This document shows, piece after piece, positions 1 to 6,030 of a stretch of 9,512 nucleotides of DNA (its first letter is position 1; every line of letters begins with the position of its first letter). Origin of the DNA: Leucothrix mucor (GTDB lineage: Bacteria > Pseudomonadota > Gammaproteobacteria > Thiotrichales > Thiotrichaceae); NCBI GenBank assembly GCA_011322515.1, contig DRMS01000246.1, forward strand, positions 1-9,512, given 5' to 3'. Below the pieces are notes generated by a model that saw only the letters and a program-made list of their open reading frames with translations, did not search any database and was not told the origin of the DNA. The position numbers and the translations under genes are program-made.

Positions 1-286
1 CGACATCATTAATATTTGCCTTGCTTTGTTTAAAACGCTGTAGGCTTCCAGGACCTGCTTCGACAATCACACGGGCTTTATTATCCAACCAGATTAAATA
101 GCCTGTTGATGCTTGCGTGTCACCTGCTAATAACTCAGGACCTCGTGTGCCAAGCATTTGTAACTTTACCCGTTTTGATTGACATTGTGAGGAAGAAACT
201 TGCCCAAATGCGGCACTACTACAGCCTGCTATCAATAGGCTGTAAATGAGTAAAGCAAGGGTGGATAATTTTTGTTTGATTTGCAT
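1..286 (-). CDS. MBL-fold hydrolase-like lipoprotein, N-terminal part (runs off the window)
   Basis: Reading the minus strand from an ATG at 284-286 gives 95 residues before the window edge. The start is supported by AAAGGA (291-296) four bases upstream. Residues 1-22 form a lipoprotein signal: a Lys-containing start, a hydrophobic stretch and the lipobox LIAGC with Cys22, so the mature protein should be lipidated outside the cytoplasm. Residues 45-52 read LGTRGPEL and 62-80 include YLIWLDNKARV and VEAGPG, which match the first strands of RNase Z-like metallo-beta-lactamase-fold proteins (usually LGTGGP...SYLVW..GKARVLVD.G.G). The metal-binding HxHxDH motif would lie beyond the window, so activity cannot be judged. 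The gene is divergent from the TusE-like gene, with 175 bp between the start codons. The substrate is unknown. Confidence 0.78.
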   Translation of the reverse strand, partial: MQIKQKLSTLALLIYSLLIAGCSSAAFGQVSSSQCQSKRVKLQMLGTRGPELLAGDTQASTGYLIWLDNKARVIVEAGPGSLQRFKQSKANINDV

Positions 287-461
287 AGTGTCCTTTCAAG
301 ATGTTGAAATTTATAATCTACATTGACTACGTTGTTATGAATTATTTAGGTGCATCATACCCCTTAGTAGTCCCCTCATTAACTGCGAGGGTTCTATTTT
401 TTATCGTAATGAAGTGGTATCCTCAAATGCATTCATCAGTATAAATTAAAGGTAAATAAAA

Positions 462-800
462 ATGGAAATCGAAGTAGACGGGCAAACGATTCAGTTAAGT
501 GAAGCAGGTTGGCTGGAAGATCTTTCCGAGTGGACAGAAGATGTTGCTAAAAAAATTGCATCTGATGTTGAGCAATGTGATTTGACAGAAGAAAGTTGGG
601 ATATTATCAATTTAACACGTGAAATGTTCTATGAGAATAATCAAGTTGCTGAGCCACGTAAATTCATGAAAGCGATGAAAGCTAAGTTTGGTAAAGACCG
701 TTCAAGTAATAAGTATATCTTCTCGCTTTTTCCTAAAGGTGGATTGATTAAATCCGCTAATAAAATTGCAGGTTTGCCGCGTCCTAAAGGGTGTAGCTAA
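462..800 (+). CDS. tusE: TusE/DsrC-family sulfur relay protein, single C-terminal cysteine type
   Basis: This 112-residue cytoplasmic protein belongs to the TusE/DsrC family, whose members carry sulfur as a persulfide on a penultimate cysteine. The family signature is clear: a MEIEVDGQ-type beta start, GWLEDLSEW at 16-24, the KFMKAMKAKFG segment at 67-77, and the C-terminal arm FSLFPKGG...KIAGLPRPKGCS. Cys111 is the conserved penultimate cysteine (CysA). The second cysteine of true DsrC, 11 positions earlier, is Asn100 here, so the protein resembles TusE (tRNA 2-thiouridine relay) rather than the two-cysteine DsrC that works with sulfite reductase. Another cysteine, Cys39, is not a family hallmark. 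The start has AAAGG (448-452) upstream. It is monocistronic, ending in a strong hairpin terminator. In sulfur oxidisers such one-cysteine paralogues can coexist with real DsrC, so the exact partner is uncertain. Confidence 0.88.
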   Translation: MEIEVDGQTIQLSEAGWLEDLSEWTEDVAKKIASDVEQCDLTEESWDIINLTREMFYENNQVAEPRKFMKAMKAKFGKDRSSNKYIFSLFPKGGLIKSANKIAGLPRPKGCS

Positions 801-819
801 ACTAAGATTTTAGAGAGAA

Positions 820-858
820 AAAAAAGCCTCAAATTCATAGTGAATTTGGGGCTTTTTT
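820..858 (+). terminator. Intrinsic terminator after the TusE-like gene
   Basis: An 18-bp stem (820-837 with 841-858) closes on a 3-nt loop; the only non-Watson-Crick pair is one G-T (G-U in RNA) opposition. The stem has a GCC/GGC centre and ends in six T on the right arm, preceded by an A-run on the left arm, so it may also stop transcription coming from the other side. It begins 20 bp after the stop codon. Confidence 0.9.
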
Positions 859-939
859 ATTTCCTTAAAATAGTATCTATGACTTATTTCGCATATCAAA
901 GGAAAAATCTATAGTAAAATAAAATCTCCCTCATTACTC

Positions 940-954
940 AGGAATAATAGTATC
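940..954 (+). promoter_or_regulatory. Shine-Dalgarno and probable ATC start codon of the cyclase gene
   Basis: AGGA at 940-943 lies eight bases before ATC at 952-954, in frame with the cyclase. From there the frame reads xKLRLPPTLLFLTGIVACL and then FLSSCQ, a typical lipoprotein signal peptide of 24 residues. There is no ATG, GTG or TTG in this frame between the stop at 880-882 and the ATG at 1048. Initiation at ATC is an inference; an ATG-to-ATC change in the start codon or a sequencing error would look the same. Confidence 0.5.
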
Positions 955-3027
955 AAGCTACGTCTCCCACCTACTCTATTATTCTTAACTGGGATTGTAG
1001 CCTGCCTATTCCTCAGCTCCTGCCAGTTTACAGATAATAATAAAGAGATGCCTAAAGCAAGTCATGGCAGTCTCAATCTTGCTACGTGGGATTTTACAAC
1101 TGATGGCATGATTGCGCTGGATGGAGAGTGGGAGTTTTATTGGCAACAATTATTGGTTCCTAATGATTTCTCTGCAGTATTCCCTCCACTAACAACAGAT
1201 TATATTGCTTTACCTAGAGCTTGGAATGGTCATGCTATTGATCAAAAGGAACTATCAGGAGAAGGCTACGCTACTTACCGCTTAATATTACAACAAGCAC
1301 CCCGTAATGCTCGCTATGCTTTAAAGCTACTAAATGCCAGCTCAGCCTATGTACTTTGGGTGAATGGTAAGCAAATTGCTGGTAATGGAAAAGTTGGTAT
1401 TAATAAGCAAACGATGCGACCGCAATATAAACCATTAATTGTCGCCTTTGATGTACAAAAATCTGATATAGAAATCATTTTACAAGTGTCCAATTTTAAC
1501 CATCGCAAAGGGGGTGTATGGAATTCACTAAAGTTCGGTAGTGAGCAACAAATTAGAGAAAATCAGCTTTATCGACATTATTATGATCTATTTTTGCTGG
1601 GTGCTTTATTGATGATGGGGCTTTATCATCTAGGTCTTTATGCCCTGCGTCGCAAAGATCCTTCCACACTCTATTTTGGCTTATTTTGTCTGGTGATTGG
1701 TATTCGCACGCTTTTTTATCGTGAAATGGCGATCACCATGCTAATCCCAGAGATGGTTTGGGTAGAAATATCAGCCATACGCTATCTTCTCACTTTTAGC
1801 GCTTTGCCACTATTTACTCTATTTATCCAGAGTCTCTATCCGATTGAAACATCAAAAAAAATAATTAGTTTAATCATAAGTGTAGAGCTGGGTTTAATTT
1901 TTCTAGTTAGCGTAACAGAAGCATCCATTTACACCTATGCCATGCCGATTCATCAACTAGTCACCCTTAGCGCATGTCTCTATATTGTCTATGCTTTAAT
2001 TAGGGCTGCACGAAATAAGCGTCCAAGTGCATTTTGGCTATTGGCAGGTTTCTTTGCATTTTTTCTGATTATTATTAACGATATTCTAGTTGATCATACT
2101 CTTATAAACTCAGTCTACTTAATGCCACTGGGTTTATTATTATTTATTTTCTCACAAGCCTTTGCTATCTCAATGCGCTTTTCTAGAGCCTTTAATCGTG
2201 CCGAATTATTAACCAATGCCTATGCGCGTTTTGTACCAAACAACTTTCTACAATATCTATGCAAAGATGACATTATCAATGTTGAGCTAGGGGATAATAT
2301 TCAACGCAATATGACGGTATTGTTTTCCGATATTCGTTCATTTAGCAGTATCTCAGAAACCATGACGCCGCAGGAGAATTTTAATTTTTTAAACTCTTAT
2401 CTGGAGTGCATGGAGCCTATTATTACTCAGCATCAAGGCTTTATCGATAAATATATTGGTGATGCGATTATGGCGCTATTTGAGAAAAATGCGGATAATG
2501 CTGTTGAGGCAGGCATCTCTATGTTGAGAAAACTAGAAAAATATAATCAGTATCGACAGAAATCGGGCTATCAACCGATTTATATTGGCATTGGCATAAA
2601 CACAGGCGAATTAATGCTAGGCATTATCGGTGGCAAGAACCGTATGGATGGCACGGTCATTAGTGATGCAGTCAATTTGGCTGCACGCATGGAGGAGCTA
2701 ACCAAGATCTATAAAACCCCATTGCTTATCTCAGAAAATTCACTGCGTAGCCTCTCCTATCCAGACAGGCATTATATTCGCATGATAGATCGTGTGAAGG
2801 TATACGGAAAAATGGAAAGTATCGCAATCTATGAGGTGTTTGATACTGATCCACAGCAACAACGTAATGCCAAACTTGCTAATCAAGTATCCTTTAATCA
2901 GGCGGTCAAGCTATGCTCACTTGGTAACTATAAACCTGCAAAGGTCTTATTTCAGCGCTGTCTACAAAAAGCACCTGAAGATAAAGTGGTGCATATTTAT
3001 CTTCTTAGAATAGAGCGATTGTTATAA
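952..3027 (+). CDS. Membrane class III adenylate cyclase with periplasmic sensor and seven-TM domain
   Basis: Makes cyclic AMP (probably) from ATP in response to a periplasmic signal. Positions here count from the ATG at 1048; the extension to the ATC at 952 adds 32 residues holding a signal peptide with lipobox LSSC, needed because the next domain must be exported. Residues about 8-165 form a beta-sandwich (galactose-binding-like, with LDGEWEFYW and LWVNGKQIAGNGK) as in 7TMR-DISM sensors. Residues about 180-377 hold seven hydrophobic segments. RFVPNNFLQYL (394-404) is the linker typical of this cyclase group. The cyclase domain (421-598) keeps both metal aspartates (D428 in FSDIR, D472 in IGDAIMALF), the pair K468 and T536 that suggests ATP use, and transition-state N543 and R547. 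Residues about 610-655 look like one TPR-type hairpin. No convincing promoter was found. Guanylate cyclase activity is a less likely alternative. Confidence 0.88.
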   Translation: MKLRLPPTLLFLTGIVACLFLSSCQFTDNNKEMPKASHGSLNLATWDFTTDGMIALDGEWEFYWQQLLVPNDFSAVFPPLTTDYIALPRAWNGHAIDQKELSGEGYATYRLILQQAPRNARYALKLLNASSAYVLWVNGKQIAGNGKVGINKQTMRPQYKPLIVAFDVQKSDIEIILQVSNFNHRKGGVWNSLKFGSEQQIRENQLYRHYYDLFLLGALLMMGLYHLGLYALRRKDPSTLYFGLFCLVIGIRTLFYREMAITMLIPEMVWVEISAIRYLLTFSALPLFTLFIQSLYPIETSKKIISLIISVELGLIFLVSVTEASIYTYAMPIHQLVTLSACLYIVYALIRAARNKRPSAFWLLAGFFAFFLIIINDILVDHTLINSVYLMPLGLLLFIFSQAFAISMRFSRAFNRAELLTNAYARFVPNNFLQYLCKDDIINVELGDNIQRNMTVLFSDIRSFSSISETMTPQENFNFLNSYLECMEPIITQHQGFIDKYIGDAIMALFEKNADNAVEAGISMLRKLEKYNQYRQKSGYQPIYIGIGINTGELMLGIIGGKNRMDGTVISDAVNLAARMEELTKIYKTPLLISENSLRSLSYPDRHYIRMIDRVKVYGKMESIAIYEVFDTDPQQQRNAKLANQVSFNQAVKLCSLGNYKPAKVLFQRCLQKAPEDKVVHIYLLRIERLL

Positions 3028-3085
3028 TTGGAAGATTACTAGGACATCAGTAGGTAGTTGATGATTATTCGTCATCCCCTAAATG

Positions 3086-3140
3086 CGGCTACCAGTTTAA
3101 GGCAGAAACATTAACTGTCCTGCCTTATAACTGGTAGTCG
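3086..3140. repeat. Family A palindromic repeat, short copy A1
   Basis: Inverted arms 3086-3105 and 3120-3140 match as CG[GA]CTACCAGTT(A)TAAGGCAG with a 14-bp centre, differing by one indel and one base. The same ends bound the longer copies at 3823-3965 and 6462-6630, so this looks like an internally deleted member. It sits 58 bp after the cyclase stop codon and may act as an RNA hairpin there, but no T-run follows. The rest of 3028-3282 shows no gene. Confidence 0.7.
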
Positions 3141-3282
3141 AGCATTCTCATAAAATTATAACGATGAGGATTACCAAAAATATGTTTTTTGCAACCAGTT
3201 TAACAATTATTGCGTAGTAAATACTGCAAGTGTTATTACTTGATGTCCCCACTTGCCCTCTTAACTATCAAAGGAAATAAAA

Positions 3283-3585
3283 ATGAATTCAATGAAAAAA
3301 GTATCAAGCATTGCTCTTGCTTCGGCTGCGGCGGCACTATTATTAGCAGGCTGTACATCTACAGGGGGAGGCACTGCGGCTAAATCTACCATGAAGGCAC
3401 AAAAAGCAAGCATGGCAAAAGTCGAGTGTTCTGGTATTAATTCATGCAAGGGAACGTCATCTTGTCAAACAGCTAGTAGTGCTTGTAAGGGATTAAATAG
3501 CTGTAAAGGTAAAGGCTGGGTTCCTGAGACTAAGGCTAACTGTTTATCAAAAGGCGGAAAAGTTGGTAAAAGTATTAAAATGTAA
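3283..3585 (+). CDS. Cysteine-rich small lipoprotein, bufferin (BufA2)-like metallophore precursor
   Basis: A 100-residue protein with a secretion signal: MNSMKKVSSIALASAAAALL then LAGC, giving lipobox Cys24. After a Ser/Thr/Lys linker the core has six cysteines (49, 55, 61, 68, 74, 87) in the pattern CSGINSCKG, SCQTASSACKG, LNSCKGKGW, then a lone Cys before SKGGK. The repeated NSCKG and ACKG steps and the GW...C..GG end resemble bufferin-type precursors (BufA2-like), RiPPs whose cysteines are modified by a DUF692 (MNIO) enzyme to bind copper in the periplasm; this assignment rests on pattern memory, not a search. AAAGGA (3270-3275) lies seven bases before the ATG. No DUF692 enzyme or its usual partner lies beside it in this window, so it would be an orphan precursor or an unmodified metal-binding lipoprotein. 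The lipobox is also a point to check, since a plain signal peptide is the usual expectation. Confidence 0.72.
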   Translation: MNSMKKVSSIALASAAAALLLAGCTSTGGGTAAKSTMKAQKASMAKVECSGINSCKGTSSCQTASSACKGLNSCKGKGWVPETKANCLSKGGKVGKSIKM

Positions 3586-3636
3586 TCCGCATTACATCCC
3601 ATATTAAATTGATAGTCCCAATTTTCCGTGATCAGG

Positions 3637-3691
3637 TCGGGCTAATGGAGTTGCGTCCATTACCCCTCCCGAACTACTGAACTATAGTAGT
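3637..3691. other. Two adjacent hairpins downstream of the bufferin-like gene
   Basis: First hairpin: TAATGGA (3643-3649) pairs with TCCATTA (3656-3662) over a 6-nt loop, extended after an asymmetric internal loop by TCGGG (3637-3641) with CCCGA (3668-3672). Second hairpin: ACTACT (3673-3678) with AGTAGT (3686-3691). No T-run follows, so a Rho-independent terminator is not supported. They may be a processed 3' end or another small repeat. Nothing else is seen between 3586 and 3712. Confidence 0.4.
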
Positions 3692-3712
3692 CTAATAAGA
3701 ACATGGGGCGAC

Positions 3713-4030
3713 TTAAGGAAGTTCCAAGCAATGATTTTACCCATCTTACTTGCCCTTTTGCGCCTGCTTAAATCATCTCAATCGTTGCGTAGAGCAACAA
3801 CTATGCGCCTCTTGAGATACTCGGCTATCAGTTTAAGGTGGGGCAGTTAATGTTTCTGCTATTCACCCGTACCCTTCGACAAGCTTAGGAAGCGGTGTCC
3901 TGAGTCTACCGAAGGGTGCGGGTTGTTTGCTATGACTTTACTTGTCCCACCTTAAGTTAGTAGCTAGATACTCCAATCAGGAACAAAAAATCAGCGCAAT
4001 ATAGGTAAATTCATTACTTGGAACTGCTTA
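3713..4030. repeat. Family B MITE-like element, copy B1 (interrupted by A2)
   Basis: The left end (3713 on) reads TTAAGGAAGTTCCAAGCAAT and the right end, read on the minus strand from 4030, reads TTAAGCAGTTCCAAGTAAT, giving terminal inverted repeats that continue for about 30 bp with mismatches (GATTTTACC against GAATTTACC). Without the A2 insertion and its duplicated target the element is about 165 bp, the same as copy B3. A central GCGTAG/CTATGC hairpin (3786-3806) matches the GCGTAG/CTACGC hairpin of B3, with G-T tolerated. It carries no open reading frame. Its right edge overlaps the stop codon of the 260-residue minus-strand gene. Confidence 0.82.
3823..3965. repeat. Family A MITE-like element, copy A2, nested in B1 with 8-bp target duplication
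   Basis: A 143-bp element with ends GGCTATCAGTTTAAGGTGGG and, on the other strand, AGCTACTAACTTAAGGTGGG. It is flanked on both sides by AGATACTC (3815-3822 and 3966-3973), an 8-bp direct repeat expected from transposition. Comparing with B3, which lacks the insertion, shows the host sequence continuing across the site. The centre holds a CCCTTCGAC/GAAGGG imperfect palindrome (about 3870-3916). There is no coding capacity, so it would need a transposase supplied elsewhere. Confidence 0.85.
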
Positions 4031-4810
4031 AGAAGAAATAAAATTTACACTGGCCACATTTATTTTAGTGTCTAAATGATATTTTTTGTCCGCTGTAAAC
4101 CCAACCCTATTATTATTAATAGTGATGCTAGCTGTCAGTTTTTCCACATCATCACTTTCCACTTTTTTGTCAACCACTGTTAACATACTTTGTAACGCTA
4201 GACCAATCTCTGTTTGTTTTTTTGGGTTTAAACCCAATGATTTCCAGCTCTCAATGGCATGAGCTTCTCCTTTCTTGCCTAATATGAAAAAGTGATTAAC
4301 CAGCTGATCGCATAGTTTTCTCTCGCCTAATTGTCTCTTCAGAAAAGTAATAATACCTTTATTATCCATTTCATGATTAGCAGGCAATAAACTTTTTAAT
4401 TGCTCTGGCAGAAAATCAATAAAATCTTCTCCATTGACTCGCCCGTTGAGAGTATCCTCTATAACCATTTGTTTATAGTCAGACCTTGGATCAGAGTTTG
4501 TACGTTTTGCTAACTGTATCAGCGCCATTGCCTCACTTCGATGTCCACTAATCCAAAAGCCTGACAAGAAATGATCTAAAATATCATGTATAAAAACGGA
4601 TGTGTTGATTTTTATCCCTGTTTCACGGGTACTGGCTATTATTTCAGGGTCACCTATAGTGACATCGACTTTCCAACCTCTTGCTCCAAAACCATCCTGC
4701 CATGATTTTTCATAAGTTACTGGAATCAGAACGCCATCAGGGAGAATTTGAAGATACTCTTCTGGATATTGGCTGACCCTTTGAAATGCGTTATGAGTAT
4801 GCTGTTTCAT
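4028..4810 (-). CDS. Unrecognised 260-residue protein with a His/Asp-rich HDxxDH segment
   Basis: I do not recognise this family. The start at 4808-4810 is preferred over an in-frame ATG at 4874-4876 because AAAAGGG (4819-4825) lies eight bases before it, and the extra 22 residues would be encoded partly inside repeat elements. From this start the protein has no signal peptide or membrane segment, so it is probably cytoplasmic. The most striking part is residues 68-96: VFIHDILDHFLSGF then SGHRSEAMAL, putting His75, Asp76, Asp79, His80, His90 and Glu93 close together, followed by DYKQMVIED (111-119). Such spacing could suit a metal site, but this is only inference. The C-terminal third (about 190-260) looks like beta strands (KLTASITINNNRVGF). 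It is isolated between repeats, read toward B1, and likely driven by the promoter at 4833-4861. A degraded gene is possible, but the frame is intact. Confidence 0.72.
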   Translation of the reverse strand: MKQHTHNAFQRVSQYPEEYLQILPDGVLIPVTYEKSWQDGFGARGWKVDVTIGDPEIIASTRETGIKINTSVFIHDILDHFLSGFWISGHRSEAMALIQLAKRTNSDPRSDYKQMVIEDTLNGRVNGEDFIDFLPEQLKSLLPANHEMDNKGIITFLKRQLGERKLCDQLVNHFFILGKKGEAHAIESWKSLGLNPKKQTEIGLALQSMLTVVDKKVESDDVEKLTASITINNNRVGFTADKKYHLDTKINVASVNFISS

Positions 4811-4832
4811 CTGTTTTACCCTTTTAATACTC

Positions 4833-4861
4833 GTTATAATTAGGAGATTCCAAGTAATCAA
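4833..4861 (-). promoter_or_regulatory. Promoter for the 260-residue gene, -35 box inside a repeat end
   Basis: On the minus strand TTGATT (4856-4861) is followed by exactly 17 bp and TATAAC (4833-4838), 22 bases before the AAAAGGG ribosome site. The -35 hexamer lies in the terminal repeat of B2. Copies B1 and B3 have TTCATT at the same place, so one base change improved the match to TTGACA. Confidence 0.6.
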
Positions 4862-4867
4862 TTTACC

Positions 4868-4969
4868 TATAGACATTCATTTATTAAATTTCCGCACCCT
4901 TCGACTCCGCTCAGAGAGCTGTACCCTGAGCGGAGTCGAAGGGTGCAATTATTTATGTGAAAAACTATA
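4868..4969. repeat. Family C palindromic repeat, copy C1
   Basis: This 102-bp stretch is the reverse complement of 5686-5787 at 101 of 102 positions, the difference being in the central AGAGAG/AGGGAG. Its core is a palindrome, CACCCTTCGACTCCGCTCAG at 4895-4914 with its complement ending at 4945. TATA occurs at both edges and is single in the equivalent uninterrupted family B sequence, so TATA (or TA) is the likely target duplication. Confidence 0.85.
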
Positions 4970-4970
4970 T

Positions 4971-5007
4971 ATTGCCCTTTTGTTCCTGATTGAAACAAAA
5001 GGGCAAT
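4971..5007. terminator. Perfect 14-bp hairpin in B2, possible end of the tetR transcript
   Basis: ATTGCCCTTTTGTT (4971-4984) is the exact complement of AACAAAAGGGCAAT (4994-5007) across a 9-nt loop. It lies 43 bp past the tetR stop codon on the minus strand. A proper U-run is absent there, so a terminator role is only possible; it may simply be the core of the repeat. Confidence 0.4.
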
Positions 5008-5049
5008 TAAGATGGGTAAAATCATTGCTTGGAACTTCCTTATCAGATC

Positions 5050-5661
5050 TTATTCATTTTTTTTAAGACCACATGCCGTAAAGAATAGCCTCAGTAATTC
5101 ATCTACCATTTCATCAAGATAAAGCTCAGGAAAACGATCATTCTTTTCTAGTGCTTGGCTAATGATTATTTCACGCACCATCCCCTGAAACATCAATCCT
5201 GCCATTCGTGTATTCAGTGACGGTATTTCGTTAGCATCAATTTTTTCCTGCAATTCAATATCAATATAATCTGAAAAGGTTTTCCAATGATTATTGAGAA
5301 ACTCATCACTCATTTCCATGCCTTCTAACAAGTTATGCAACTCCATTTTTAAGCGATCAGGCTGCCAAGCTACACTTGCCACGTAGATACGTGTCATTGC
5401 TCGAAGCACACTTTCAAAACTACCATCGGTGTCTAGCACCGCGACAATAAAATCTTCGCGTGTACTGGCATGTTCATGGAGTACTGCTTCGTAAAGTTGT
5501 TCTTTTGAGGTAAAGTGCTTGTATAAAACAGCAGGGCTTACTCCAACCGCTGCTACAATTTCATCAACGGAGACACCATGAAAACCTTTACTGGCAAATA
5601 GCTTCATTGCCGCATTAATAAAACTTTCGCGGCGTTTTTCAGCGGATAATCGTTTACTCAT
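5050..5661 (-). CDS. TetR/AcrR-family transcriptional regulator
   Basis: A 203-residue one-domain-plus-ligand-pocket repressor. Residues about 10-57 are the TetR DNA-binding domain: FINAAMKLFASKGFHGVSV then DEIVAAVGVSPAVLYKHF and TSKEQLYEAVL, with the helix-turn-helix at about 31-51. Residues 60-203 are the helical dimerisation and ligand domain, too variable to predict the inducer. The ATG at 5659-5661 has a weak purine-rich site (AAAGAG) upstream. Only 24 bp separate the start from repeat C2, so little room remains for its own promoter. Upstream on the same strand is a TusA-like pseudogene whose promoter carries a TetR-type palindrome at 6268-6283. The simplest inference is an original tusA-tetR operon with autorepression, now split by repeats C2 and B3. 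Whether the gene is still transcribed is unknown. Confidence 0.92.
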   Translation of the reverse strand: MSKRLSAEKRRESFINAAMKLFASKGFHGVSVDEIVAAVGVSPAVLYKHFTSKEQLYEAVLHEHASTREDFIVAVLDTDGSFESVLRAMTRIYVASVAWQPDRLKMELHNLLEGMEMSDEFLNNHWKTFSDYIDIELQEKIDANEIPSLNTRMAGLMFQGMVREIIISQALEKNDRFPELYLDEMVDELLRLFFTACGLKKNE

Positions 5662-5685
5662 TTTTATTCTCTTTATAAATAGAAC

Positions 5686-5787
5686 TATAGTTTTTCACAT
5701 AAATAATTGCACCCTTCGACTCCGCTCAGGGTACAGCTCCCTGAGCGGAGTCGAAGGGTGCGGAAATTTAATAAATGAATGTCTATA
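5686..5787. repeat. Family C palindromic repeat, copy C2
   Basis: Inverted partner of C1, 101/102 identical over its full length, bounded by TATA at 5686-5689 and 5784-5787. It lies directly upstream of tetR. The two copies enclose 716 bp containing tetR in inverted-repeat orientation, so homologous recombination between them could flip the gene. Confidence 0.85.
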
Positions 5788-5866
5788 TAAGGATCAATGA
5801 GCTGCGTTATTCCAAATATCTTTTGGATAGATAACACAAGCATCTGATGTGAAATTTCTCAATCAA

Positions 5867-6030
5867 TAAGGAAGTTCCAAGCAATGATTTTGCCAATCTT
5901 ACTTACCCTTTTGCTCCTGCTTGAATCATCTCAATCGTTGCGTAGAGCGGCTACGCACCTCTTGATACACTCTAATCAGAAGCAAAAAATCTGCGCAATA
6001 TAGGTAAATTCATTACTTGAAACTTCGCTA
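5867..6030. repeat. Family B MITE-like element, copy B3 (uninterrupted)
   Basis: The left end TAAGGAAGTTCCAAGCAATG and the right end, read on the minus strand as TAGCGAAGTTTCAAGTAATG, are inverted repeats continuing for over 30 bp with mismatches. The element is about 164 bp and contains the hairpin GCGTAG-AGCGG-CTACGC at 5940-5956. Its right end overlaps the 3' end of the TusA-like pseudogene frame. Between C2 and this element (5788-5866) I see only a small TCCAAA/TTTGGA hairpin (5811-5827) and no gene. Confidence 0.85.

Larger units (their letters stand above)
4841..5042. repeat. Family B MITE-like element, copy B2 (interrupted by C1)
   Basis: The left end TAGGAGATTCCAAGTAAT (4841 on) and the right end, read on the minus strand, TAAGGAAGTTCCAAGCAAT match family B ends; both continue into [AG]AT[TC]...TTTACC. 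Removing C1 and one TATA leaves about 104 bp, shorter than B1 and B3. The sequence acc-TATA at 4864-4871 resumes as TATA-ttgcc at 4966 on, exactly as in the uninterrupted acctatattg of B1 and B3. Confidence 0.78.

Noticed and set aside
373..398. CCCTC/GAGGG hairpin followed by a T-rich stretch between the two divergent genes
   Set aside because: The stem is only 5 bp with a 9-nt loop, and no gene ends here, so a terminator is not supported.
3261..3449. Minus-strand open frame across the bufferin-like gene
   Set aside because: It overlaps a well-supported gene with signal peptide and ribosome site, and shows no protein features of its own.
4811..4876. A 22-residue N-terminal extension of the 260-residue minus-strand protein
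   Set aside because: It is encoded by the ends of repeats C1 and B2, has no ribosome site, and lies upstream of a better promoter and start.
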